Below, one piece after another: positions 1-5,332 of a stretch of 6,635 bases of DNA; within the stretch, counting starts at the first letter, position 1; the number at the start of each line of letters is the position of its first letter. The notes beneath the pieces are model-generated. The model had not been told where the DNA came from and searched no databases. It saw nothing but the letters and a program-made list of their open reading frames with translations. Origin of the DNA: MTP4 sp9310u (GTDB taxonomy: Archaea > Halobacteriota > Methanosarcinia > Methanosarcinales > Methanosarcinaceae). A program made the translations under genes and the position numbers. Location: the NCBI GenBank assembly GCA_030627005.1, contig DAOUSW010000166.1, forward strand, positions 1 through 6,635. The letters are read 5' to 3'.

Positions 1-120
1 AACTATAGGCCTCACGGTGCTTTGAAACTTGAAGAACTGGAGTCACCGCAAGACGCATTCTGGAATAGATTGCCAATAGAAGCGAAATTCAGAATTGGAG
101 TCAGATTGTTTGGGTTGTGA
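1..120 (+). CDS. C-terminal end of an integrase-core (DDE) transposase, partial at window edge
   Basis: The frame is open from base 1 to the TGA at 118-120 and gives 39 residues. It begins NYRPHGALKL and continues with ESPQDAFWNRLP before ending RLFGL. The Y-RPH-AL pattern followed by a 'P..AFW.RLP' segment is the usual C-terminal end of rve-type integrase-core transposases (IS3/IS481-like and related archaeal elements). It would cut and join DNA at the ends of its insertion sequence. The catalytic residues lie outside the window, so I cannot say whether the gene is intact, nor name the IS family. It is the only gene on the plus strand and converges with the minus-strand genes. The right end of the element should fall within the next few hundred bases, but without the left end no terminal repeat can be proven. 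Confidence 0.7.
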   Translation, partial: NYRPHGALKLEELESPQDAFWNRLPIEAKFRIGVRLFGL

Positions 121-355
121 AAATGTGAAAAAAATGAAACGAGTTTCAAGGAGAAATTATTTCAGGATACAACAGCCTGTAAAATAGTTCAAAAACAGCT
201 ATTTACTGGGTATCGAGGGTGTTTTTTGGGCGCAGTGTATATTTTTTAGGTATCAGGTCAACTTGTTGGGTAGACGATTATTATCGACATCATAAGCTTT
301 ATTGTCTACAGTGTAAGTCTCCATTAGATCCAATCTAAGAAGATTAGCAGTCAAG
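121..355. other. Gene-free stretch between transposase end and small membrane-protein gene
   Basis: No credible ORF, tRNA or promoter is visible here. The stretch probably includes the right end of the insertion sequence that supplies the transposase fragment. GGTATC occurs twice (209-214 and 249-254), each next to a T6 run (222-227 and 242-247). An A7 run (129-135) and an A5 run (190-194) would be T-tracts on the minus strand and could stop transcripts coming from the membrane-protein gene, although they are 160 bases or more beyond its stop. The boundary of the mobile element is not determinable from this window alone. Confidence 0.4.
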
Positions 356-673
356 TTAGATATTCCTTATAAAAATCACTGTAAAAAAGGTAACAACCAG
401 ACATGTAAAAGTAAAGGCAAGCACAAGAATTGTTCTTCTCTCTTCTTCCTTAGAAAAGTGTGTTGGCATTCCATTTACATATAACAGATACATCAATGGT
501 AATAGGAGCGGAAATATCCAGAAGAAATATTTGACATCATCGTATGAAACCACATCCGCTTCTGTTATTGCAATTAATGTGATTAACAACCATCCTATAA
601 CAAGATAGGTCCTGATGATTGCCTTTTTATTTAATGAAGGAAAAAAAGAAAGAATGTCGAAATTTTTACTCAC
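356..673 (-). CDS. Small membrane protein with three predicted helices, function unknown
   Basis: I do not recognise this 105-residue protein. It starts MSKNFDILSF and has three hydrophobic segments at about residues 19-38, 49-66 and 81-102, separated by short charged loops (an acidic one near 38-47 and a KEEERR stretch at 75-80). The layout is that of an integral membrane protein of the cytoplasmic membrane; no catalytic motif or conserved cysteine pair is seen. I chose the GTG at 671-673 because an AGGTGA Shine-Dalgarno sequence lies 5 bases before it. The GTG three codons further upstream (680-682) is itself part of that ribosome site. The gene follows MATE transporter 1 by 173 bp on the same strand and has no convincing TATA box of its own, so read-through from the transporter operon is possible. 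It borders an insertion-sequence remnant. TAA stop. The open frame and clean hydropathy support a real gene. Confidence 0.6.
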   Translation of the reverse strand: MSKNFDILSFFPSLNKKAIIRTYLVIGWLLITLIAITEADVVSYDDVKYFFWIFPLLLPLMYLLYVNGMPTHFSKEEERRTILVLAFTFTCLVVTFFTVIFIRNI

Positions 674-678
674 ATATT

Positions 679-684
679 TCACCT
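679..684 (-). promoter_or_regulatory. Ribosome binding site that decides the start of the small membrane-protein gene
   Basis: On the minus strand AGGTGA stands five bases before the GTG at 671-673. It matches the complement of the 3' end of archaeal 16S rRNA. The upstream in-frame GTG (680-682) overlaps this motif and so would lack a site of its own. Confidence 0.55.
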
Positions 685-846
685 GCTTTGACTTCTTCTC
701 TTACGTATAGATGCAATTACCATTTTGCCATATCGATCAATTAGTTTTCCCGTATTTCTTTTGAGGTACACCCTGATTTTCCGGGTTCACTGTGTATTTT
801 TTAGATAAAATCGTTTTACGGGCAAAGCGGCTCAGTCAAGCTCTTT

Positions 847-2358
847 TCAGGCTCCGTGTTCAACCGCAATCCTGATAGGTCCTGAATTTATTGTTGAGTT
901 CAGGAACGTTCTTGCCCAAACAAAGGTGATCATTGCCCCGATCCCGTTTCCTACAATAAGTCCCCACCAGATTCCGTTTTCTCCCATATTGAAGGTGAAG
1001 GCGAAAAGGGCGGCAAAGAGGGGGGTCATGATAATTGTCCTCAAAATGGTGGCAATGAGGGCGTTGATACCTTTTCCGGCTCCCTGGAAAAAGGAAGAGG
1101 AAAGCATCCCGAATGCGACCGTTGGATAGAAAACGCAGAGGATCCGCAGGAATATTTCCAGGTCTTCTGCAATATGGGCTGCTGTATCGGCCTGGGTGAA
1201 GACGGCAGCTATCTGGGGGGCAAAGGCAAAGGTGAGAATGCCAAGACCCGTCTCGATGAGCAGCCCCAGTTTTATAGAGTAGGAAAGAGCGGTTTCCGCT
1301 TTTTCAAAGGCCCGGGCTCCGAAAGAGGCCCCGGTTACGGAGACAACGGCTGTTGCAATCCCCATCAGGGGGGAAATCGCAATGGTGGCAACCCTCCAGC
1401 CCGTGGAATAGACCGCTACCCCATCGGTGTTGCTGACTGCGACGATAAGGAGGTTCATTATGATCATTGTAAGAGACATCGTAAGCTGCTGTACCGAAGC
1501 AGGCACCCCTACCCTGAATATGTCTTTTACGATACCCCTTTTGAAACTGAAGTCCCGGAAATCAAAGGAAACGTAGGTATCCTTCCTGAAAAAGAGCCAG
1601 TTGAACATAAGAAGGGAGGAAACCGCAAGGGAAAGCACTGTAGCCCAGGCTGCTCCCGCAATCCCGAGTCCCAGGGTGTAGATAAAGATTGGGTCCAGGA
1701 TGATGTTCAGGACTGCCCCAAGCACCATAGCTTTCATCGCCCGGTTTGAGTCTCCTTCAGCCCTTATGATGGAATTGGCCACGTTCGTGAAGAAGACCAC
1801 GATGCTCCCGAGGAAGATAACCCTGGCATAGGCCACTGCAAGGTCCGTGGTCTTCCCGGCTCCTGCCAGGGTGAAGATCTCAGGGGCGAATACATAGAAC
1901 GGTATGGAAAAAACCAGCACGAGGATGAGCATCATTATTATCGTGTGCACGGCAACATTGTCTGCCCCTTCCTTGTCCCGGGACCCGATCCTGCGGGAAA
2001 TTGCGGCTCCGCCCCCGATCCCGAGCCCGTTGGAAAGAGCCATGCTGATAAAAAAGAAGGGAAATACAAAACCCATGGCTGCCAGGGCATCGGCTCCGAG
2101 CCCGGCGACCCAGTAAGTATCGACCAGCTGGTAAACGGTCTGCACCGACATGGCAACCATCATGGGGATAGCCAGTTTGATGATGGCTTTTTTGGGGTCG
2201 CCAAGGAGGATGTCGACGCCTCTATTTTTAGGTCCGGTTCCGGAGCCTCCGAGATTTGCATTCTCTGGTGGGTTATCGTTCATTTTTTTATTCCTGTGAT
2301 CGTCAAGTTTCTTCCAGCCTGAGTTTTTTCCTTTTGGCTCACGTTTTTCTTCCCCCAT
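847..2358 (-). CDS. MATE-family multidrug efflux transporter (copy 1)
   Basis: This is a 503-residue polytopic membrane protein of the MATE (MatE) family, which exports cationic drugs or metabolites in exchange for H+ or Na+. The two homologous halves are visible: GDPKKAI followed by KLAIP and LVDTYWV open the first (about residues 53-84), and FRVGVPASVQQ opens the second (about 281-291). The Asp in LVDT (residue 80) and the Asp in ILDPIFIY (residue 222) sit where archaeal MATE proteins carry their cation/proton-site acidic residues. Other family landmarks are GGGAAISRRIG and FQGAGKG. The substrate cannot be read from sequence. The gene lies last in a probable marR-trmB-MATE operon. The start is uncertain: ATG at 2356-2358 has AGGGGA ahead of it; a TTG at 2383-2385 would add 9 residues; an ATG at 2281-2283 with AGGA eight bases ahead would remove 25 and best matches the tail length of copy 2. 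The lysine-rich N-terminal tail is not part of the fold. TGA stop. Confidence 0.93.
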   Translation of the reverse strand: MGEEKREPKGKNSGWKKLDDHRNKKMNDNPPENANLGGSGTGPKNRGVDILLGDPKKAIIKLAIPMMVAMSVQTVYQLVDTYWVAGLGADALAAMGFVFPFFFISMALSNGLGIGGGAAISRRIGSRDKEGADNVAVHTIIMMLILVLVFSIPFYVFAPEIFTLAGAGKTTDLAVAYARVIFLGSIVVFFTNVANSIIRAEGDSNRAMKAMVLGAVLNIILDPIFIYTLGLGIAGAAWATVLSLAVSSLLMFNWLFFRKDTYVSFDFRDFSFKRGIVKDIFRVGVPASVQQLTMSLTMIIMNLLIVAVSNTDGVAVYSTGWRVATIAISPLMGIATAVVSVTGASFGARAFEKAETALSYSIKLGLLIETGLGILTFAFAPQIAAVFTQADTAAHIAEDLEIFLRILCVFYPTVAFGMLSSSFFQGAGKGINALIATILRTIIMTPLFAALFAFTFNMGENGIWWGLIVGNGIGAMITFVWARTFLNSTINSGPIRIAVEHGA

Positions 2359-2385
2359 CTTTTCCCCTAATTTCTTTTCCCCCAA
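2347..2385 (-). repeat. Imperfect triplicate purine-rich repeat at the 5' end of MATE 1
   Basis: Read on the minus strand, three near copies stand in a row: TTGGGGGAAAAGAAA, TTAGGGGAAAAG and ATGGGGGAAGAA. They generate the candidate TTG and ATG starts and the repetitive GEKKLGEKMGEEK tail. The segment looks like expansion of a short repeat next to the ribosome binding region, and it makes the true start codon ambiguous. Confidence 0.55.
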
Positions 2386-2406
2386 CTTCTCTACAGGAGG
2401 CTGAAG

Positions 2407-2736
2407 TCAGATGCACTGGTTTTTGATTTCCAATCCGATGGAATTGAGTTCTTTTTGGGTTTCGTTAAGGGAATTCAGGAATTCTTTTTTGAGTTTCCTT
2501 GTCAGCTGTTCCGGGTCAAGCCCCTTGAAGTAAGTGGGATTTCCTTCCTTTACCTCTACATACCCTTTCCTGACCATCCTCTCCAGTACGCCATAGATCT
2601 TGGGCCTTGGGACGTGGGTATACTCATGAATTTCCCGGGCTGTAGCTTCGTTTAAGCTGAGAAGCCCAACGTAGGTCTTGGCCTCGTTTTCCGTAAACCC
2701 CAATTTCTGAAGGTTGTCTATGAGTTTTGAACTCAT
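2407..2736 (-). CDS. Short TrmB-type winged-helix transcriptional regulator
   Basis: A 109-residue DNA-binding protein with the N-terminal domain of the TrmB family. Residues 4-30 (LIDNLQKLGFTENEAKTYVG and on) match the family's opening helices. Residues 32-42 (TAREIHEYTHV) and 43-59 (PRPKIYGVLERMVRKGY) form the helix-turn-helix, with a wing at 60-75 ending YFKGLDPEQL. Residues 76-105 are a charged helix likely to dimerise. Full TrmB proteins carry an additional sugar-binding sensor domain of some 200 residues; here it is absent, so any signal must be sensed otherwise or by a partner. The start ATG (2734-2736) is supported by a perfect GGAGG six bases upstream (2743-2747). The gene lies 73 bp after the MarR gene and 48 bp before the chosen start of MATE 1, on the same strand, with no TATA box between. 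This suggests one operon and a role in controlling it or the paired transporter. Confidence 0.85.
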   Translation of the reverse strand: MSSKLIDNLQKLGFTENEAKTYVGLLSLNEATAREIHEYTHVPRPKIYGVLERMVRKGYVEVKEGNPTYFKGLDPEQLTRKLKKEFLNSLNETQKELNSIGLEIKNQCI

Positions 2737-2809
2737 CGTAAGCCTCCGGAATTATTTTGTTTACTATTTTCCAGTTATCCGCTTTTTTTCTTTTTTGCGT
2801 TTTTTCCGT

Positions 2810-3268
2810 TCAGGACTTTTCTTCCAGCTTCTTTAAAACTTTCGTCATCGTTTCCAGGCTTTCCCGGTAACTGATGATGTCCTCCTCATCCAGCTTTTCA
2901 AGGACTTCGGAGGCTGTGGATTCGATCTCTGCGGTGAGCCCGTTTCTGCATTCTTTTCCTTTTTCGGTAAGGGATACCAGGGTTTTCCTGCGATCTCCGG
3001 GGTCCCCTCTCCTGCAGACCAGTTCCTCTTTTTCCAGGGCATCGATCATGCTTGTCAGGCTTCCCTTCTGGAGGTCCAGGCATTTTCCCAGGGCAGAGGG
3101 AATGATTTCTTCTTTTCCTCCGATGATCATAATGGCTCTTTTCTGGTTCTTGTTCAAATTGTAGGGCCCGCCACTGGCCTCGTGAAAAACGTTTGCAAAA
3201 TTCTTATGGAAGAGGTGAAGCAGCTCAAACTGGAGGGTCACTGCCTCTTTAATTCTTTCCTGTTTCAT
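2810..3268 (-). CDS. MarR-family transcriptional regulator
   Basis: A 152-residue winged-helix repressor-type protein of standard MarR length. N-terminal helices at about 1-50 and a C-terminal helix at about 115-151 would form the dimer interface. The DNA-binding part is IPSALGKCLDLQKGSLTSMI (56-75, helix-turn-helix) with the wing GDPGDRRKTLVSLTEKG (88-104), which contains the family's D-R-x-x-x-x-x-LT-x-x-G signature. It is the first gene of a probable operon with a TrmB-type regulator and a MATE transporter, the classic arrangement in which MarR represses an efflux pump until a toxic ligand binds. The ATG at 3266-3268 has GAGG four bases upstream. A TATA box at 3510-3517 and an inverted repeat at the inferred start site (3479-3492) suggest autoregulation. 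Cysteines occur at 63, 85 and 107; whether they sense redox state or metals is unknown. The ligand is not predictable. Confidence 0.9.
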   Translation of the reverse strand: MKQERIKEAVTLQFELLHLFHKNFANVFHEASGGPYNLNKNQKRAIMIIGGKEEIIPSALGKCLDLQKGSLTSMIDALEKEELVCRRGDPGDRRKTLVSLTEKGKECRNGLTAEIESTASEVLEKLDEEDIISYRESLETMTKVLKKLEEKS

Positions 3269-3319
3269 GTGTCCTCACACCCCGGTGCTCCATTATTGCG
3301 GATCCGGACGATAAGATCA

Positions 3320-3367
3320 ATGGTCTGTTTCATGGTCTGTTTCATGGTCTGTTTCGTGGTCTGTTCA
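3320..3367. repeat. 12-bp tandem repeat, four copies, in the marR leader
   Basis: The unit ATGGTCTGTTTC occurs three times without change (3320-3331, 3332-3343, 3344-3355), followed by a fourth copy with three substitutions (3356-3367). On the coding (minus) strand the unit reads GAAACAGACCAT. It lies between the arms of the 11-bp inverted repeat and about 50-100 bases before the MarR start codon. It contains no complete codon-based gene and is probably either a protein-binding array or slippage product. Confidence 0.85.
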
Positions 3368-3377
3368 CAAAGGGTTA

Positions 3378-3399
3378 TGAATTCATTTTTTTGAATTCA
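3378..3399. repeat. Twin TGAATTCA palindromes separated by six T
   Basis: The 8-bp palindrome TGAATTCA occurs at 3378-3385 and 3392-3399 with TTTTTT between, giving 14 bp centre to centre. The first copy extends to the 10-bp palindrome ATGAATTCAT. Their place in the marR leader makes them candidate regulator sites, though they fall some 90-110 bases downstream of the inferred transcription start, an unusual position for an operator. Confidence 0.5.
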
Positions 3400-3426
3400 C
3401 GTTGTTTTTGCTCTTGTTGTTTGGAT

Positions 3427-3465
3427 TCTTATCGTCCTAATCCACATTGTCGCAAATCTTATCGT
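3427..3465. repeat. Direct pair of TCTTATCGT, 30 bp apart
   Basis: TCTTATCGT occurs at 3427-3435 and again at 3457-3465, a spacing of exactly 30 bp, or about three helical turns. A third copy in opposite orientation (ACGATAAGA) is at 3308-3316. The first and third copies are the cores of the 11-bp inverted repeat. Three copies of a 9-mer in 160 bp point to a recognised motif rather than chance. Confidence 0.55.
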
Positions 3466-3478
3466 TTGTTTACTTACT

Positions 3479-3493
3479 GTTCGATTTCAAACC
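3479..3493 (-). promoter_or_regulatory. Candidate operator at the marR operon start site
   Basis: On the minus strand the sequence reads GGTTTGAAATCGAAC. Its last 14 bases form an inverted repeat of type GTTNGA-AA-TCNAAC. It begins 16 bp downstream of the TATA box and overlaps the predicted transcription start, where a bound repressor would block RNA polymerase. A copy with 13 of 15 identical bases is found at the corresponding place before MATE 2 (5333-5347). The MarR protein encoded just downstream is the likeliest ligand; this is inference. Confidence 0.55.
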
Positions 3494-3509
3494 AAAAATG
3501 TACAGATTC

Positions 3510-3517
3510 TATTTATA
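3510..3517 (-). promoter_or_regulatory. TATA box of the marR-trmB-MATE 1 operon
   Basis: TATAAATA on the minus strand, preceded by the purine-containing AAGG that could act as BRE. It is a near-ideal archaeal box and predicts transcription start about 25 bp downstream, near 3488. It is identical to the box before MATE 2. Confidence 0.65.
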
Positions 3518-3682
3518 CCTTATGATTTTGAACGGAATTTGAAATATGATTCTTTAAAAATCATCATTATATCATCGTTTTTCCGGTTTTTTCCGCCCCG
3601 TTCATTCCCCGTTTATTCTCCGGTCATTCCTCGAAATATACCTTCACCTGGTAAAATATGTCCACGTTTCCGGCAGAAAAAA
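3518..3682. other. AT-rich spacer upstream of the marR promoter
   Basis: No gene is apparent. The only structure is a 6-bp inverted repeat ATGATT/AATCAT (3546-3551 and 3559-3564, 7-base loop) about 35 bp upstream of the TATA box, which could be an activator site but is weak in such AT-rich sequence. Confidence 0.35.
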
Positions 3683-3772
3683 TGGTTGAAAAAAGCTGGG
3701 TTGGAAAAAGTTGGGTTGGAAAAAGTTGGGTTGGAAAAAGTTGGGTTGGAAAAAGTTGGATTGAAACATATG
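3683..3772 (-). terminator. 15-bp tandem repeat array acting as probable serial T-tract terminator of MATE 2
   Basis: The unit GGGTTGGAAAAAGTT is present in four perfect tandem copies (3698-3757), flanked by one degenerate copy on each side (3683-3697 and 3758-3772). On the minus strand, the direction of MATE 2 transcription, each unit supplies a CTTTTTCC tract. The transcript thus meets T5 tracts at a 15-nt period, then T6 at 3689-3694, starting about 65 nt after the MATE 2 stop. Archaeal RNA polymerase terminates at oligo-T tracts without needing a hairpin, so the array reads as a serial terminator that would insulate the marR promoter downstream. The repeat itself is certain; the function is inferred. 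Confidence 0.6.
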
Positions 3773-3819
3773 GATATAAATGATAGAGAAGAGCCTTTTT
3801 TCAGGCACTAGCTTTTTTC

Positions 3820-5268
3820 TCAGGCTGTACTCTCCACTGCCACCGTTGTCGGGTTTTCGGTTTTCAAAAGCCCGCTCAGGTAATATCTTGCCCAGACATA
3901 GGCAACCATTGCGCCAAGCCCGTTGCCTGTTACCAGTCCCCACCAGACGCCGGTCTGTCCCATGTCAAGTGCGAAGGCAAAAAGCAGTGCAAAAAGCGGG
4001 GTAAATACAAGGGTCCTGAGAATGGTTGCCGCAAGGGCGTTCATGCCTTTGCCTGCGCCCTGGAAAAGGGAGGATGAAAGCATTCCCAGGGATACGGTGG
4101 GGTAGAAGATGCAGATGATCTTGAGGAAGGCGGTCAGGTCGGGAGCGATATGGGCTGCGGCTTCAGCCCGGGTAAAGGCTGCAGCTATCCAGGGGGCGAA
4201 CACAAAAGTCCCGACTGCGATTCCAGCTTCAATCATCAGCCCGAGTTTCATAGCATAAGAATGGGTGGTCCTGGCTTTTTCGAAGTCTCCCGCCCCGAAG
4301 GCAGCCCCGGATACCGAGACCACAGCCATTGAAATGCCTATAAGGGGTGCGATTGCAATGGTTACGACCCTCCAGCCTGTGGAATAGACGGCAACCCCAT
4401 CGGTGCTGCTGACCGCAACGATGATGAGGTTCATGATAAGCGCCATCAGGGCCATCGTGACCTGCTGCACGGAGGCCGGGACCCCTACCCTGAAGATGTC
4501 CCGGGCAATTCCCCGGTCAGGTCTGAAGCCCCGGAAGTCAAAGGAGACATAGCTGTCTTTCTTCACAAAAAGCCAGTAAAGCATCAGGGCGCAGGAAAGC
4601 CCGAATGAGAGCAGGGTAGCCCAGGCGGCTCCCGCGATTCCCATTCCAAGGGTATAGATGAAGATCGGGTCGAGCACAATGTTCAGGACTGATCCGATCA
4701 CCATAGCCTGCATGGCTCTTTTTGAGTCCCCTTCGCTCCGAATGATCGCGTTTCCCACGTTTGCAAAGAAGACGATTATACTGCCTCCGAAGATCACCTC
4801 GGAATACGCAACCGCCAGGGGCGCTGTCCTGCCTGCTCCGCTGAGTATGAAGATTTCTTCCAGGAACGATAGTGAGAGTACGGTAAATACGACTACCATC
4901 ACCAGCATTATGACGATTGTGTGCACGGCAACGTTGTCTGCCCCGGCTTTGTCCCTGGCTCCTATCCTGCGGGAAATCGCGGCTCCCCCGCCTACTCCCA
5001 GGCCGTTGGTCAGAGCCATCTGGATGAAAAAGAAAGGGAAGATGAAACCCATGGCTGCCAGAGCATCCGCCCCGAGTCCCGAGACCCAGAAGGTGTCCAC
5101 AAGGGTGTAGAGTGTCTGCACGGACATTGCCACTACCATGGGAATCGCCAGTTTCATGATGGCTTTTTTAGGGTCCCCGTGAAGGGTTTTTACGCCCTCT
5201 GTCTTTTTGTCCGTCAAACTTGAAAGGTTCTCGGTTCCGGATATTTTTCCGGCTGTTTTTTCTTGCAT
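3820..5268 (-). CDS. MATE-family multidrug efflux transporter (copy 2)
   Basis: A 482-residue MATE transporter with the same landmarks as copy 1: GDPKKAIMKLAIP (31-43), LVDTFWV with Asp58, GGGAAISRRIG (93-103), LDPIFIY with Asp200, FRVGVPASVQQ (259-269) and FQGAGKG (402-408). Twelve hydrophobic segments are expected for the family and the hydropathy is consistent. By hand count it is about 72% identical to copy 1 over 430 residues with no gap, so the two are close paralogues; only the N-terminal 30 residues differ entirely. The ATG at 5266-5268 has AGGG eight bases upstream, a modest site. It is a single-gene unit with its own TATA box (5362-5369) and the operator-like element shared with the marR operon, so co-regulation is likely. 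A series of T-tracts follows the stop. The exported compound is unknown; differences cluster in a few membrane segments (about 121-135, 221-230 and 351-360), which may change specificity. Confidence 0.93.
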   Translation of the reverse strand: MQEKTAGKISGTENLSSLTDKKTEGVKTLHGDPKKAIMKLAIPMVVAMSVQTLYTLVDTFWVSGLGADALAAMGFIFPFFFIQMALTNGLGVGGGAAISRRIGARDKAGADNVAVHTIVIMLVMVVVFTVLSLSFLEEIFILSGAGRTAPLAVAYSEVIFGGSIIVFFANVGNAIIRSEGDSKRAMQAMVIGSVLNIVLDPIFIYTLGMGIAGAAWATLLSFGLSCALMLYWLFVKKDSYVSFDFRGFRPDRGIARDIFRVGVPASVQQVTMALMALIMNLIIVAVSSTDGVAVYSTGWRVVTIAIAPLIGISMAVVSVSGAAFGAGDFEKARTTHSYAMKLGLMIEAGIAVGTFVFAPWIAAAFTRAEAAAHIAPDLTAFLKIICIFYPTVSLGMLSSSLFQGAGKGMNALAATILRTLVFTPLFALLFAFALDMGQTGVWWGLVTGNGLGAMVAYVWARYYLSGLLKTENPTTVAVESTA

Positions 5269-5304
5269 TTTTAGCGCCCTGGATTCCTGCTTGTTTTTCG
5301 GTCA

Positions 5305-5331
5305 GGATTGTTTTTATAGGGATTGTTTTTA
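5305..5331. repeat. Short direct repeat in the MATE 2 leader
   Basis: GGATTGTTTTTA occurs at 5305-5316 and 5320-5331 (15-bp period), with a weaker related copy, GCTTGTTTTTCG, at 5289-5300. On the transcribed strand this gives A-rich TAAAAACAATCC units between the inferred transcription start and the start codon. One unit includes TATAAAAA, which could be mistaken for a second TATA box. Confidence 0.5.
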
Positions 5332-5332
5332 A

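Larger units (their letters stand above)
3269..3488 (-). promoter_or_regulatory. Long repeat-rich 5' leader of the marR operon
   Basis: The start site inferred from the TATA box lies near 3488, about 220 nt before the MarR start codon. No gene fits in this stretch. Two arms form a perfect 11-bp inverted repeat, GGACGATAAGA at 3306-3316 and TCTTATCGTCC at 3427-3437, which with a one-base bulge extends by two more pairs. In the transcript they could close a hairpin around a 110-nt domain holding a 12-bp tandem repeat and two TGAATTCA palindromes. Whether it acts as RNA structure or as clustered protein sites on DNA is open; it matches no riboswitch I know. Confidence 0.5.

Noticed and set aside
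1174..1749. 191-codon plus-strand ORF opposite MATE 1
   Set aside because: It is a shadow of the transporter gene on the other strand, with low-complexity glycine-rich and unrelated composition and no family resemblance.
3182..3394. 70-codon plus-strand ORF covering the 12-bp repeats (MVCF repeats)
   Set aside because: Starts inside the MarR gene on the opposite strand and owes its repeats to the 12-bp tandem array; no homology visible.
3306..3437. Possible 132-bp MITE with 11-bp terminal inverted repeats
   Set aside because: No target-site duplication is seen outside the arms, and a third arm copy outside the element (3457-3465) argues for a regulatory motif instead.
3698..3757. Possible CRISPR-like array
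   Set aside because: The units are contiguous without unique spacers and too short; a simple tandem repeat.
3539..3811. Plus-strand ORF with LEKVG pentapeptide repeats
   Set aside because: The repetitive peptide is only the translation of the 15-bp DNA repeat; there is no plausible ribosome site, the rest resembles no protein, and it overlaps the marR promoter region. The T-tract reading on the other strand explains the repeat better.
3792..3831. Hairpin terminator right after the MATE 2 stop (AGCC...GGCT)
   Set aside because: The stem is only 3-4 bp with a large A-rich loop; the T-tract array just beyond is a far better terminator.
3644..3943. Minus-strand ORF with FFQPN repeats overlapping the end of MATE 2
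   Set aside because: It is out of frame with the solid MATE 2 coding sequence and its repeats come from the same 15-bp array.
5310..5318. Second TATA box (TATAAAAA) in the MATE 2 leader
   Set aside because: It lies within a repeated A-rich unit, has no good BRE, and would leave a leader of about 20 nt; the box at 5362-5369 is better placed relative to the shared operator.
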